From: Bradyrhizobium sp.
GTDB taxonomy: Bacteria > Pseudomonadota > Alphaproteobacteria > Rhizobiales > Xanthobacteraceae
NCBI RefSeq assembly: GCF_027307225.1
Contig: NZ_DAHUXJ010000094.1
Span: 1 to 64,000, forward strand
Length of the DNA stretch: 64,000 bases
Direction: 5' to 3'
Shown: positions 18,519 through 27,493 of the stretch, piece by piece
How the letters are laid out: each line of letters starts with the position of its first letter
Position numbering within the stretch: position 1 is the first letter of the stretch
Position numbers and translations under genes: made by a program
Notes under the pieces: generated by a model
Database searches by the model: none
What the model was told of the DNA's origin: nothing
What the model saw: the letters and a program-made list of their open reading frames with translations, nothing else

Positions 18519-18646
18519 CGGCTGCGGCGGAATAGTAGGGTTTCTTTCATGCGGCGCACGATTTTCTTTCATGGAAAGTGCGTCGCGTTCAAATAATTCG
18601 GATGCCGCCCTTTCCATCGGGAGGGCGGAGCGTTAGATGCCGCTGC

Positions 18647-19825
18647 ATGAAAAAGCCGCCGTCCGACGTTCCCGTTCACCGCCGTTTCGCGCCAACCGCG
18701 CTGATGTTTGGAAATCTGGTGACGGGCTGTTCGATCCTGGCGCCGGCGGGCATGCTGATTGAACTCGCGTCCGATCTTCGGATCACCGTCAACACGGCCG
18801 GCCTTCTCGTGACGTTCGGCGCGATCGTGCTCTGCATCGGCTCGCCGCTGACGGCGTGGCTCACCAGCCGGATCGAACGCCGCGCCTTGCTCGCGTTCAC
18901 GCTTGCCGTTCTCGCTCTGGGTAACGTTGCGTCGGCCCTTGCGCCGAACTACGTGGCGCTTCTGATCATTCGTCTGGTCATGCTGGCGGTCGGCGCCTTG
19001 TATACGCCGCAGGCCGCAGGCACGGCGGCGTTGATCGTGCCGGCGGAAAAGCGCGGCGGCACCATCGCCTATGTGTTTCTCGGCTGGTCGCTGGCGGCCG
19101 CTATCGGGCTGCCGCTGGTCACCTTCCTGACCAGCCGTTACGGCTGGCGCGCGGCCTATGTCGGCATCAGCATCATCGCGGTGGTGAGTTTTGTGCTGCT
19201 GCTCTGGCGGTTGCCCAAAGGTCTCGTCGGCGCACCGGTCGAACTCAAGACGTGGGCCGAGCTCGGGCGTAACCGAGTGATCGTCGCGCTCCTCGCCATC
19301 ACCACGCTCTTGATGTCGGGTCAGTTCGCCATCTTCACCTATATGGGGCCGCTGCTGTCGAAGCTGACACATGTCGGTCCTGATGCGGTCGGGCTGGTGT
19401 TCGGCATCTATGGTGTCTGTGGTTTCATTGGCCTCGTGGTCATCAGCAACGTCGTCGATTCCTGGGGTTCCCTGAAGGCATCAGTGCTCTCGGTTGCGCT
19501 GGTGCTGGGCGGAGTTGCCGGCTGGGCGCTGAGCGCAGGCATCTATCCGCTGATGGCGGGCTCGGTAGTGATCTGGGGACTAGGATTTGCCTCCAGCAAT
19601 TCGATGCAACAGGTGCGGCTCGTCGCTGCGGCGCCTCCGCTCGCTTCGGCGTCTGTCGCGCTCAACACATCGTTTTTGTATGTGGGGCAGGCAATCGGGT
19701 CCGCGATCGGCGGATTGCTCTACGCGCACCAACTTCTCTATGGCATCGGCTATGCGGGTACGGCGTTCGTAGCGCTGGCGCTGGTCACGGTGATTGCGAC
19801 GCGACGTTTCGCGACGGTGAGCTGA
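18647..19825 (+). CDS. MFS transporter, DHA1-type efflux
   Basis: 392-residue, twelve-span inner-membrane carrier. The antiporter-like loop after helix 2 (GSPLTAWLTSRIERRALL) and the helix 4-5 region (RLVMLAVGALYTPQAAGTAA, with YVFLGWSLAAAIGLPLVTFL) resemble the arabinose-efflux/chloramphenicol-resistance (AraJ/Cml) group. A short polar N-terminus (KKPPSDVPVHRRF) precedes helix 1. The ATG at 18647 is preferred over further upstream codons because the extra residues are arginine-rich and unlike the family; the ribosome site is weak. Convergent with the hydrolase gene 15 bp away. Substrate unknown. Confidence 0.85.
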   Translation: MKKPPSDVPVHRRFAPTALMFGNLVTGCSILAPAGMLIELASDLRITVNTAGLLVTFGAIVLCIGSPLTAWLTSRIERRALLAFTLAVLALGNVASALAPNYVALLIIRLVMLAVGALYTPQAAGTAALIVPAEKRGGTIAYVFLGWSLAAAIGLPLVTFLTSRYGWRAAYVGISIIAVVSFVLLLWRLPKGLVGAPVELKTWAELGRNRVIVALLAITTLLMSGQFAIFTYMGPLLSKLTHVGPDAVGLVFGIYGVCGFIGLVVISNVVDSWGSLKASVLSVALVLGGVAGWALSAGIYPLMAGSVVIWGLGFASSNSMQQVRLVAAAPPLASASVALNTSFLYVGQAIGSAIGGLLYAHQLLYGIGYAGTAFVALALVTVIATRRFATVS

Positions 19826-19840
19826 AGCTCGGCTGTCCTT

Positions 19841-21076
19841 CTATCTGCTGATCGGCGCGTCGGAACTCGTGGAGGCAAACCGTGTCAGTGCCGGCGTCAA
19901 CGACATCTTGGCGAGCACTTTGCGGATCGGCTCATCGGCCCACGCATGCGTGACGTAGTCGCGATGTGTCACGCCGTCGGGCGTCTTGACGAAGACCACG
20001 CTGCCGGGGCGCAAGGGGCCGTCCATGTCGTCGGAGACCGCGATGCCCTTGTCGCGGATCATCTGCATCAGCTCGCGGTCGCGCGGCTGGGTGTAGTGGG
20101 TATAGGCGCTGACAAAGAAACCGGAGCGGTTGTGCTCGACCCAAGAGGCGAACTTGTCGAGTTCGCCATAAACCGCATCGAGCAGAACGACGCCGCGGAC
20201 GCGATTGCCCACCCCGCCGACGTCGAGGCTGTAGGCGGTCGGAAGGAAGCCGCCGCTATAACCGACGATCACGATCGGCATGTTGGCGAAGGTCCTGGCC
20301 GCGCTCGGATCGCCATAGAGTTTGGCGAGGTGATCGGCCGATTCATCGATGAAGCGCTTGAGGCCGCCGGGCTGCCAGAATTTGCCGGCGCTGGAATCGG
20401 CGGCATCGACGGCCAACTGTGGCGCGAGCAGCACGGCGTTGGCGCCGGATTCCGAAATCTGTTGCGGCACGCGCTGGCGGTCGCGTACATCGCGTGCCAG
20501 CGTCGCGCCGTTGCCGTGGAAAAACACGACGATGACGCCGGGCTTGTTGATGTCGAAATGCTCAGGGACGTGCATCAGCACGCGATTGTCGTTGAAGGTT
20601 TCGTCCTGCCAGAAGACGCGCCCGGAATAGCTGCGGTGTCCGCGGCGATCGCCGTTGGAAACGTTCAGGAACGGCGCATCGGTGCGCGGATTGTTGCCGA
20701 AGTAGGGGAAGGCGGACGATTTGAGCCCGATCAGTGCGGTTTGGTCTTCATGCTGCGGACGCTGGTAGGGAATGACGGGCGCGAGCGACGCAACGCGATA
20801 GGATTTGGTCTGCACCACGCGCCGGTTTTGTGCATCCGCCATGCTCGCCGGCCGCTGCTGGAGGCTTTCGGCGGCGGTCGGGAAGCGGTCATTGAACTGC
20901 GGTTTGGGGAAACGGTCGTCGAAGCTATCGCTGGCCGAGGCTCGAGCGTTGGCGGCTAGCGCCCCGGCGCTCGGCGAGTCGCCGCATTGGGCGAGCGTGA
21001 GCGACAGCGGGATCAGGAGGAAAAGGGGAGCAAGCCAGCGGTGCGACAAGACGGCACGCGAACGCGCATGACGCAT
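19841..21076 (-). CDS. exported alpha/beta-hydrolase-fold protein
   Basis: 411-residue secreted protein. The N-terminus has basic residues, then a hydrophobic core LAPLFLLIPLSLTLAQ ending at Cys31. The site (L-A-Q-C) resembles a lipobox, but Gln at -1 is unusual, so lipidation is doubtful. After a polar linker the fold shows VIVVFFHGNGAT (oxyanion strand), nucleophile Ser274 in VGYSGGF, and late acid and His candidates (VVLLDAVYGE, THRDYVTHAW). This matches an esterase-like hydrolase. The frame opens further upstream to 21253, but only the 21076 start gives a signal peptide. Convergent with the MFS gene. Substrate unknown. Confidence 0.8.
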   Translation of the reverse strand: MRHARSRAVLSHRWLAPLFLLIPLSLTLAQCGDSPSAGALAANARASASDSFDDRFPKPQFNDRFPTAAESLQQRPASMADAQNRRVVQTKSYRVASLAPVIPYQRPQHEDQTALIGLKSSAFPYFGNNPRTDAPFLNVSNGDRRGHRSYSGRVFWQDETFNDNRVLMHVPEHFDINKPGVIVVFFHGNGATLARDVRDRQRVPQQISESGANAVLLAPQLAVDAADSSAGKFWQPGGLKRFIDESADHLAKLYGDPSAARTFANMPIVIVGYSGGFLPTAYSLDVGGVGNRVRGVVLLDAVYGELDKFASWVEHNRSGFFVSAYTHYTQPRDRELMQMIRDKGIAVSDDMDGPLRPGSVVFVKTPDGVTHRDYVTHAWADEPIRKVLAKMSLTPALTRFASTSSDAPISR

Positions 21077-21438
21077 CGTGCCCGGTTTCCAGGACAGATT
21101 CACGCGACCACAGCTTTCAGATTTCGGATTGGCCCCGACCATCCACCCCTTTGCCCCAACCGCCATCCAACGGCGCATGTCAGCGCGTTTTTGTTGCGGT
21201 GACGTTAATCCTCCGGAAATCTTCCCCATTCCCGGAACGGGTTTAGGGAACACGAAATCGTGTCCTCATTATGGGACGTGGGTGCTTCTTTCCCGCCGAC
21301 CGGATTCTTACGGGCGAATAGAGTATCTTGATACCTCCATCGGCCAAATTGAAATCTAATTCTGGCTCTCCTTGAATTGGCCCAAGCCTGATTGCACGAT
21401 GAAAAAGCCGGGCGTGACGCCCGAAGTTGCGGGCGACG

Positions 21439-22812
21439 ATGACCTCAGAAACGGGAACAGCGGCGTGGGGAGGACGGCTCTCCGGCGGATCGACCGTCTC
21501 GGTCGCGGTTGCGACCGCCATCGTCGTGGCCGACATGGTCGGCGTCGGCGTCTTCACCAGCCTCGGCTTTCAGGTCAAGGACATCCCCTCAGGCTTTGCT
21601 ATCCTCGCGCTCTGGACCGCGGGCGGCATCGTCGCGCTGTGCGGCGTGTTCTCCTACAGCGAATTGGGCGCGATGTTTCCGCGCTCGAGCGGCGAGTACA
21701 ATTTCCTCGGCCGCGCCTATCATCCCGCTTTTGGTTTTGTCGCGGGCTTCGTGTCGGCGACGGTCGGCTTTGCGGCGCCGGTGGCGCTGGCGGCAATGGC
21801 GCTGGAGCAATATGGCCACGCGATCGTTCCGGGTGCGCCGCCGCTCTCGCTCGCGGTGGGGATCGTGTGGGCGGTGTCAATCATCCAGCTCACGGGCGTC
21901 AGGCACTCATCGACATTCCAGTTGATCGCGACCGTCCTGAAGGTCGTGCTGATCACCGCTTTCCTGATCGCGGGTTTCGTCGTCGGCCGGGCGCAAGACG
22001 TATCCTTCGCACCGCAAGTCAGCGATATCGGTTATGTCGCCAGCGCGCCGTTCGCGGTCGGGCTCGTCTTCGTGATGTATTCTTTTTCGGGCTGGAATGC
22101 CGCGACCTACATCGCGGGCGAAATACACGATGCCGGCCAAAACCTGCCGCGCGCCTTGTTTACCGGCACGCTGATCGTGCTGGTGCTGTATGTGGCGCTG
22201 AACGCGGTCTTCCTCCACACCGCGCCGATCGACAAGCTCGCCGGCCAGATCGACGTCGCGCGCATTGCCGGCAGCTACATTTTCGGCGAGATCGGCGGCC
22301 GTATCGTCGGCGCGATCATTTGCATCGGGCTGATATCCTCGATCAGCGCGATGATGTGGATCGGTCCGCGCGTGATGATGACGATGGGCGAGGATATCCC
22401 GGCGCTGCGCGTATTCGCCCGCAGGTCGACGCAAGGCGCGCCGGCCTATGCCATCCTGTTTCAGCTGACGGTCGCGACCTTGATGCTGTTCACCCGCAGC
22501 TTTGAGGCGGTGCTCGACTTCATCCAGTTTTCGCTGCTGTTCTGTTCGTTCTTCACGGTGCTCGGCGTGATCAGGCTGCGCATCACGCGGCCGGATCTGC
22601 CACGACCCTATCGCGCCTGGGGATACCCGGTCACGCCGGTGATTTTCCTGCTCGTGACGCTTTTCATGATGTACTATCTGGTCGTCGACCGGCCGTTGCA
22701 GTCGCTTTTTGGCGCGCTGCTTATGGTGTCGGGCCTCTTGATTTACCTGGTTTTCCGCAAGCGCGACGACGCCGGCGCTGCGAGTCCACCGCCGAGGGCA
22801 GGTCGCAAATAA
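21439..22812 (+). CDS. APC-family amino-acid permease
   Basis: 457-residue permease of the amino acid-polyamine-organocation superfamily. The first helix carries VVADMVGVGVFTSLGFQV, equivalent to the GxG substrate-binding unwound segment, and helix 6 has MYSFSGWNAATYIAGEI, the second conserved binding helix. About twelve spans; the C-terminus is a short charged tail. ATG 21439 preferred over TTG 21427. Its stop is one base before the ATG of the following exported protein, so the two are translationally coupled or at least co-transcribed. Nearest remembered groups are the LAT/basic amino-acid permeases; the substrate is not assigned. Confidence 0.86.
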   Translation: MTSETGTAAWGGRLSGGSTVSVAVATAIVVADMVGVGVFTSLGFQVKDIPSGFAILALWTAGGIVALCGVFSYSELGAMFPRSSGEYNFLGRAYHPAFGFVAGFVSATVGFAAPVALAAMALEQYGHAIVPGAPPLSLAVGIVWAVSIIQLTGVRHSSTFQLIATVLKVVLITAFLIAGFVVGRAQDVSFAPQVSDIGYVASAPFAVGLVFVMYSFSGWNAATYIAGEIHDAGQNLPRALFTGTLIVLVLYVALNAVFLHTAPIDKLAGQIDVARIAGSYIFGEIGGRIVGAIICIGLISSISAMMWIGPRVMMTMGEDIPALRVFARRSTQGAPAYAILFQLTVATLMLFTRSFEAVLDFIQFSLLFCSFFTVLGVIRLRITRPDLPRPYRAWGYPVTPVIFLLVTLFMMYYLVVDRPLQSLFGALLMVSGLLIYLVFRKRDDAGAASPPPRAGRK

Positions 22813-22813
22813 G

Positions 22814-24049
22814 ATGCTTCGCACTTTGAAAACCGTTGTGGCCGCTGCGGCCCTGTTATTCGCAGCAGCGCTTGGTGGCGCGCGCGCCGCCGACGCGCCG
22901 ACCGCCGACGACACCGCCAAGTTTCTTGCCGGCATGACGCCGTCGGCCAACTCGCCTCTGATGGCGCTGACCAGGGATCCGGCCTGGCAGCGCCATGCGA
23001 AGTTTTTCGATTCCGCGTTCGGCCAACTCGATCAGCGGCAGATGTCGAGGGTGCGTGCCTGGTCGGAAGCCAATATCGCCGCGCCCAAACCGACGATGTT
23101 CTATATGTTTTCCGGGCCGGACTTTCTCTACGCCAACGCGTTTTACCCGAGGGCAACCACCTACGTGCTGAGCGCGCTCGAACCGCCCGGTTCGATTCCG
23201 GATCTGATGAAGGTGCCGCCCGGCAGCATTGCGGCCACCTTGTCTGACGTCGAGCATTCGCTTGGTTCGATCCTCAGCTTTTCCTTTTTCATCACCAGGA
23301 AGATGAAGGTCGACCTGCATGAGGGCGAGCTCAACGGCGCGATGCCGTTGCTGTACGTATTCCTGGCGCGCTCCGGCAAGACGATCAAGAATGTCTCGAG
23401 CCTTGCGCTCGACGCCAAGGGAACTGCGTACTTTGCCAACGAGAATCCCGGTGGCAATGCGGTGCGCGGCGTTCGCATTGTCTTTGCTGGACGCGATGGC
23501 GTCGACAGGACACTGTATTATTTCTCGACGGATCTCTCCGACTCCAGTGTCAGGGTGAGCGGCTTTTTGAAATTCTGCGCGACGCTCGCGCCGGGCAATA
23601 GCCTGATCAAGAGCGCGTCCTATCTGATGCACTCGCCCAGCTTCTCGGCGGTGCGCGATTTCATTCTCGCCAACAGCGCGGCCATCATTCAGGACGATTC
23701 CGGAATTCCGCTTGGCTATTTCGGCGCCAGGAAGTGGCGCTTGTTCCCGTTCGGACGCTATGCTGGTCCGATCGCCGAATTTCCCAACAAATATCAGGAG
23801 TCTTATGCCGAACTGTTTCAGCGTGCCCAGCCGCTGGATTTCGGCATCGGCTACCGCTGGCACTCGCATGAATCGAACCTGCTGCTCGCTGTCCGTTCGC
23901 CGGATGACGGTGCGGCGACCGCGGACGCAACGTCGTCGACCGAGGTAACCGCGCCGCCGGCGCCGAGGCCCAAGCGCCCGCGCAGGCCGCATCCGCAGCA
24001 GCCGCTACCATGGCCTGAACCGCCGCACGGATTTCTCTGGTTTCAGTGA
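22814..24049 (+). CDS. exported protein of unknown function
   Basis: 411 residues, not recognised. Signal peptide LKTVVAAAALLFAAALGGARAAD, then a globular domain with conserved-looking MFYMFSGPDFLYANAFYPRA and FFITRKMKVDLHEGELNGAMP segments, and a Pro/Arg-rich C-terminal tail ending HGFLWFQ. It begins one base after the permease stop and is followed by a good terminator at 24068, so it is the distal gene of a two-gene operon. The pattern 'asking for a screen of residues 80-250' (aromatic, beta-rich) suggests a soluble periplasmic domain. No catalytic motif stands out; function unknown. Confidence 0.8.
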   Translation: MLRTLKTVVAAAALLFAAALGGARAADAPTADDTAKFLAGMTPSANSPLMALTRDPAWQRHAKFFDSAFGQLDQRQMSRVRAWSEANIAAPKPTMFYMFSGPDFLYANAFYPRATTYVLSALEPPGSIPDLMKVPPGSIAATLSDVEHSLGSILSFSFFITRKMKVDLHEGELNGAMPLLYVFLARSGKTIKNVSSLALDAKGTAYFANENPGGNAVRGVRIVFAGRDGVDRTLYYFSTDLSDSSVRVSGFLKFCATLAPGNSLIKSASYLMHSPSFSAVRDFILANSAAIIQDDSGIPLGYFGARKWRLFPFGRYAGPIAEFPNKYQESYAELFQRAQPLDFGIGYRWHSHESNLLLAVRSPDDGAATADATSSTEVTAPPAPRPKRPRRPHPQQPLPWPEPPHGFLWFQ

Positions 24050-24067
24050 GGCTGGGTAGGGGCGATT

Positions 24068-24118
24068 GGAGCCCGCGCGGTTTTGATCGAATCAATACCG
24101 GGCTCCGGGTTTTTGTTT
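24068..24118 (+). terminator. intrinsic terminator of the permease operon
   Basis: Inverted repeat GGAGCCCG / CGGGCTCC with a 23-nt loop, followed by GGGTTTTTGTTTT. It begins 19 bp after the stop at 24049. The T-tract is on the plus strand, matching the direction of the upstream operon. Confidence 0.75.
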
Positions 24119-24119
24119 T

Positions 24120-24167
24120 GACGCGTTTTCTTCACGCGAACCGGTACCCACTTCGCTTGAAAACGCT
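24120..24167. repeat. dispersed repeat (GCGTTTTC..GAAAACGC type)
   Basis: GACGCGTTTTCTTCACGCG and GCTTGAAAACGCT form an imperfect palindrome around GAACCGGTACCC. I recall this short element as frequent between genes in Bradyrhizobium. It sits between the terminator and the stop of the 55-residue membrane protein. Confidence 0.6.
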
Positions 24168-24169
24168 CC

Positions 24170-24337
24170 TTACCAGCGCACGGTCTGGCTTGGCTCAATG
24201 AAGCTCGATGTGAGATGCTTCTTCGGGTGTTCGGTCAGGAAATGGCCGACCGTGATGACGATGAGAATCATCGCAACAATCGCCAACAAATCGATCTGCC
24301 GCGGATCGTGACCGGTGGACCGGATTCTCCAGCGCAT
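24170..24337 (-). CDS. 55-residue single-span membrane protein
   Basis: Small frame encoding MRWRIRSTGHDPRQIDLLAI, then VAMILIVITVGHFLTEHPKK and a short C-terminal tail ending in SQTVRW. One hydrophobic helix (about residues 17-35) is flanked by positive residues. GGAGGA ten bases before the ATG is among the best ribosome sites in the window, and third positions are GC-rich as in neighbours. Probably an inner-membrane microprotein. It lies upstream of no obvious operon partner; yidD is the next gene on the same strand, 110 bp away and transcribed towards it. Function unknown. Confidence 0.68.
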   Translation of the reverse strand: MRWRIRSTGHDPRQIDLLAIVAMILIVITVGHFLTEHPKKHLTSSFIEPSQTVRW

Positions 24338-24447
24338 TGCTGACGTCCTCCGAAAGAAGACACCAAGCTAACCCTCAAACGATAGGCCGGTTCCTGTGTT
24401 ACGGCAACGCATTTGCGTGGTGCGCCGCAGCGCAGCGGGCCAAAACA

Positions 24448-24804
24448 TCACGCTGAGTTGACGCCGCGCCAGCGTCCGTATTTCCACGGTAGATACCATC
24501 GCGCGCCCTCGGGCCTTGTCGCCGGAACGTTGTCGATACCCGAGGTGCCGAACGGCTGACACCGCAACAACCGCGCCAGCGTCATCCATCCGCCAGCCCA
24601 CAATCCGAAGCGTCCGATCGCTTCATCGGCATAGACCGAGCATGTCGGCAAATGCCTGCAATTATAGCCAATCAACGGTGAGAGCGTATGCCGGTAGAGC
24701 CAGATCATCGCGCGGCCGGTCTGTCGCGGCAGATGCTCAACGTTGTGCGCACAAGCCTCGCAATGAGTGGATGGCCGGTTCAGCTTGAAGGGCAAATGCC
24801 TCAT
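24448..24804 (-). CDS. yidD: membrane protein insertion efficiency factor YidD
   Basis: 118-residue protein, a little longer than typical YidD (about 70-110). The core contains LYRHTLSPLIGYNCRHLPTC with SVYADEAIGRFG, then LARLLRCQPFG. It matches the family pattern of an amphipathic helix, CR(H/F)xPTCSxYxxEAI and RLLRCxP. YidD assists YidC/Sec insertion at the inner-membrane surface. The N-terminus extends about 30 residues beyond the usual start and contains extra Cys and His (THCEACAHN); an internal ATG before IWLYRH would give the standard length. It is not next to rnpA or yidC here, unlike the classical arrangement. Confidence 0.9.
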   Translation of the reverse strand: MRHLPFKLNRPSTHCEACAHNVEHLPRQTGRAMIWLYRHTLSPLIGYNCRHLPTCSVYADEAIGRFGLWAGGWMTLARLLRCQPFGTSGIDNVPATRPEGARWYLPWKYGRWRGVNSA

Positions 24805-25039
24805 GGACGTGGTGCTGCGATGTTGGCGCGGATATCTGGTTCCGGCTCGGGGAACCGGCTTGCGTCAATAATTGTGCCACAGTTTTGGAAATATCAACGG
24901 TTTGCGCCGCGGCGCAGCAAGCATTCTATGGACGATTCCGGCAACTGCGTTTACGCTTTTTAACGCGGGGATGACAGAATCGTTGTCGTGTCGAACCGGT
25001 GCGGCCGCCGTTTTGGCGATTGCGGGGGAAGGAACCAAA

Positions 25040-25948
25040 TTGAAACTCGTCAGACTTCGCTTTCGCGGCTTGGCGCTGATGGCCGCTGCCGCTGTCTGTG
25101 TTGCTGTGCCAGGCATTCTCGCCGCCTTTGGGGGTCTCGCGCACGCCGACGCGGCGCTCGAAGAGCGCAAGCTTCCGATGCAATTCATCTGGGTGGCCTG
25201 CCAACCGCATTGCAGCGGATGGATCAGCGCAATCGGCATCGTGACAGCCGATAGTCCGAAGGATTTCGAGGATTTCGCGAAAGGACGTGATCTTCGCGGT
25301 GCGACGGTCGTGCTGGATTCCAGTGGCGGCTCCGTCAACGACGCCATCACACTCGGCCGCCGCTTCCGCAGCCTCGGACTGATGACGACGGTTGGCACCA
25401 GCATCCTGACCCACACTGCCCAAGGCGATCGCAGCGTCATCGAGCCAGACGCCTACTGCGAGTCGATGTGCGTGTTTCTCTTGTTGTCCGGCAAGACGCG
25501 CTATGTGCCGGAAGCCGCGCATGTGCGGGTGCATCAGATCTGGATGGGCGATCGCGCTGACGACGCGAAGGCTGCCAGCTATTCTGCCGACGATCTGATG
25601 ATCGTGGAACGCGATATCGGACGGCTTGCAAAATACACCTTCGACATGGGCGGCGCCGGCGATCTGCTTGCGCTCTCGCTCAGTATTCCGCCGTGGGAAG
25701 AGTTGCACGAATTGTCGCGCGCGGAATTGCGGCTGACCAATCTCGTCACCACCGAGGCGGTCGCCGAGGTGCTGCCGTCGACGGGCGGATCGGTCATGCA
25801 GGTGGCGGCCACGAAGGCGGTGCAGGACCGCTTCGTCAGCGCCGCGGCGAGCGACGAGCATGCCGCGGCCGCGCCGGTTGCCAAATCCACTCGGACGGCC
25901 GAGGCATTAACGCCAGTCTCGAGCGTCTCCGCCGCGCCAGCCCAATAA
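25040..25948 (+). CDS. exported ClpP-fold (COG3904-like) protein, intact paralogue
   Basis: 302 residues. TTG at 25040 is chosen because GGGGGAAGGAACCAAA precedes it and it gives a proper signal peptide (KLVRLRFRGLALMAAAAVCV, cleavage near AHADA). The soluble domain has VVLDSSGGSVNDAITLGRRF (ClpP-like GGS turn), AYCESMCVFLLLSG with a Ser between two Cys, and VRVHQIWMG with a possible catalytic His. A DLLALSLS..ELHELSRAEL segment follows, then a disordered Ala/Thr tail. Arrangement is that of SppA/ClpP-related periplasmic proteins, but proteolysis is unproven. It is the in-window reference showing that the gene at 17281 is frameshifted. Confidence 0.78.
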   Translation: MKLVRLRFRGLALMAAAAVCVAVPGILAAFGGLAHADAALEERKLPMQFIWVACQPHCSGWISAIGIVTADSPKDFEDFAKGRDLRGATVVLDSSGGSVNDAITLGRRFRSLGLMTTVGTSILTHTAQGDRSVIEPDAYCESMCVFLLLSGKTRYVPEAAHVRVHQIWMGDRADDAKAASYSADDLMIVERDIGRLAKYTFDMGGAGDLLALSLSIPPWEELHELSRAELRLTNLVTTEAVAEVLPSTGGSVMQVAATKAVQDRFVSAAASDEHAAAAPVAKSTRTAEALTPVSSVSAAPAQ

Positions 25949-25986
25949 TGGTCTGGCTTAGGCGGTCTGTCGTATAGTTGAAGTCT

Positions 25987-26463
25987 TCAGGCGGAGGCGG
26001 TCTGCGCTGCCTCGTTGCCATTTGCCTTGTCCGCCGTCCTGGCTTCGATCTGTCCGATCGCATCCACCACGGCGTCAAAGGTCAGCATCGTCGAGGCGTG
26101 CCGCGCCTTGTAGTCGCGGACCGGCTCGAGCACGGCGATCTCGGCCCATTTGCCATCGGGTGGCTTGCCGTTTTCCTTCAGCATCTTGCGAACAGTTTCG
26201 CGCAACTCACGCAATTCGCCTGCAGTTGAGCCGACGACGTTGGCTGCCATGATGGAGGAGGAGGCCTGGCCCAGCGCACAGGCCTTTACGTCATGGCCAA
26301 AGTCGGTGACCACGGAGCCGTCCATGTTGAGGTCGACTTTGACCGTCGAACCGCACAATTTGGAATGCGCCGTGGCTGACGCGTCGGGCGAGGGCAGGCG
26401 GCCGAGCCGGGGGATATTGCCGGCGAGTTCAATGATGCGCTTGTTGTAGACGTCGTTTAGCAT
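25987..26463 (-). CDS. iron-sulfur cluster scaffold, IscU/SufU-like
   Basis: 158-residue NifU_N-fold protein. Cys37 lies in HSKLCGSTVKV and Cys62 in VKACALGQASSS, matching the first two cluster cysteines of IscU/SufU. At the position of the third (usual R-x-K-C-A) this protein has RHASTMLTF, with no cysteine. Thus only two of three canonical ligands are present. No suf or isc genes are adjacent. The divergent neighbour is folE. Either a scaffold variant using another ligand or a cluster-independent paralogue; I recall the same RHAS form in other Bradyrhizobium copies, so it is probably not a mutation. Confidence 0.85.
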   Translation of the reverse strand: MLNDVYNKRIIELAGNIPRLGRLPSPDASATAHSKLCGSTVKVDLNMDGSVVTDFGHDVKACALGQASSSIMAANVVGSTAGELRELRETVRKMLKENGKPPDGKWAEIAVLEPVRDYKARHASTMLTFDAVVDAIGQIEARTADKANGNEAAQTASA

Positions 26464-26690
26464 AGTCCGAACTCATGCTTCCCGCCCTTGGCGGCCAAGG
26501 TGCATGGTCCTATATATGGCTGGAAACGGTGGAAATACACCCCGCCGTTTTCGTCATGGTGGTCCGAAACAGGTACCCGCTGGCCACCGTAAGGCGATCT
26601 TAGTTGGGGGGACTCAGGCGCCCGGCGGAACTTCCGCCCCGTCTGCCGGTGACACTCCGGTCTTTTGTTGACCGGTCGAACGGAGCTGAC

Positions 26691-27428
26691 ATGGACGCAT
26701 TGATCAAATCCCTCCGCCCAAAGCCCTCTGATTCCAAGCCTTCAGACTTGAAGGCTTCCGACCCGAAGCCGTCCGAGACGAAGCCGGCGGACGTGAGGCC
26801 TGCCGAGCTTGATCCTTCCGAATTTTTAGCGGCAGCGGTTCGCGCCGATCAACCGCGGCCGTCGCGCGCCGAAGCGGAAACCGCGGTGCAGACCCTGTTG
26901 AGCTATATCGGCGAAAATCCCGGACGCGAGGGACTTCTGGATACGCCGCGCCGCGTGGTCGAGGCTTTTGACGAACTCTATCAGGGCTACCACCAGTGCC
27001 CGGCCGAGGTGCTCAACCGCACCTTCGGCGAAACCGCTGGCTATGACGATTTCGTGCTGGTCCGCGACATCGAATTCACCTCGCAGTGCGAGCACCACAT
27101 GATGCCGTTCTACGGCCGGGCGCATATCGCCTATACGCCGGTCGAGCGTGTCGTCGGCCTGTCGAAACTCGCCCGGCTGACGGATATCTTCGCGCGGCGC
27201 TTGCAGACCCAGGAACATCTGACGGCGCAGATCGCCGCGGCGATCGATGAGATTCTCAAGCCCCGCGGTGTTGCCGTGCTGATCGAGGCCGAGCATACCT
27301 GCATGTCGGTGCGTGGCGTGGCCAAGCATGGTGCGATGACCTTCACCAGCCGCTACACCGGGATGTTCCGCGACAATCCGGCCGAGCAGGCCCGTTTCCT
27401 CTCCCTGGTGCGGGCGCAGCCGCGCTGA
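26691..27428 (+). CDS. folE: GTP cyclohydrolase I
   Basis: 245 residues; converts GTP to 7,8-dihydroneopterin triphosphate, first step of folate synthesis. Zinc ligands are Cys133 and His136 ([15 protein letters not shown]) and Cys204 (EHTCMSVRG). The catalytic region [20 protein letters not shown] is canonical. Residues 11-44 are an added low-complexity segment built of KPSD/KPSE-like tetrads ([20 protein letters not shown] and onward), absent from typical FolE. The start at 26691 follows CGGAGCTGAC. hisI follows 65 bp later on the same strand. Confidence 0.96.
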   Translation: MDALIKSLRPKPSDSKPSDLKASDPKPSETKPADVRPAELDPSEFLAAAVRADQPRPSRAEAETAVQTLLSYIGENPGREGLLDTPRRVVEAFDELYQGYHQCPAEVLNRTFGETAGYDDFVLVRDIEFTSQCEHHMMPFYGRAHIAYTPVERVVGLSKLARLTDIFARRLQTQEHLTAQIAAAIDEILKPRGVAVLIEAEHTCMSVRGVAKHGAMTFTSRYTGMFRDNPAEQARFLSLVRAQPR

Positions 27429-27493
27429 ATGGCTTCGAAACAGGTCTCTTGTCCTCGGAGCTCTCGCTAAAAACCCTTCGAGAATCTAAAGCC

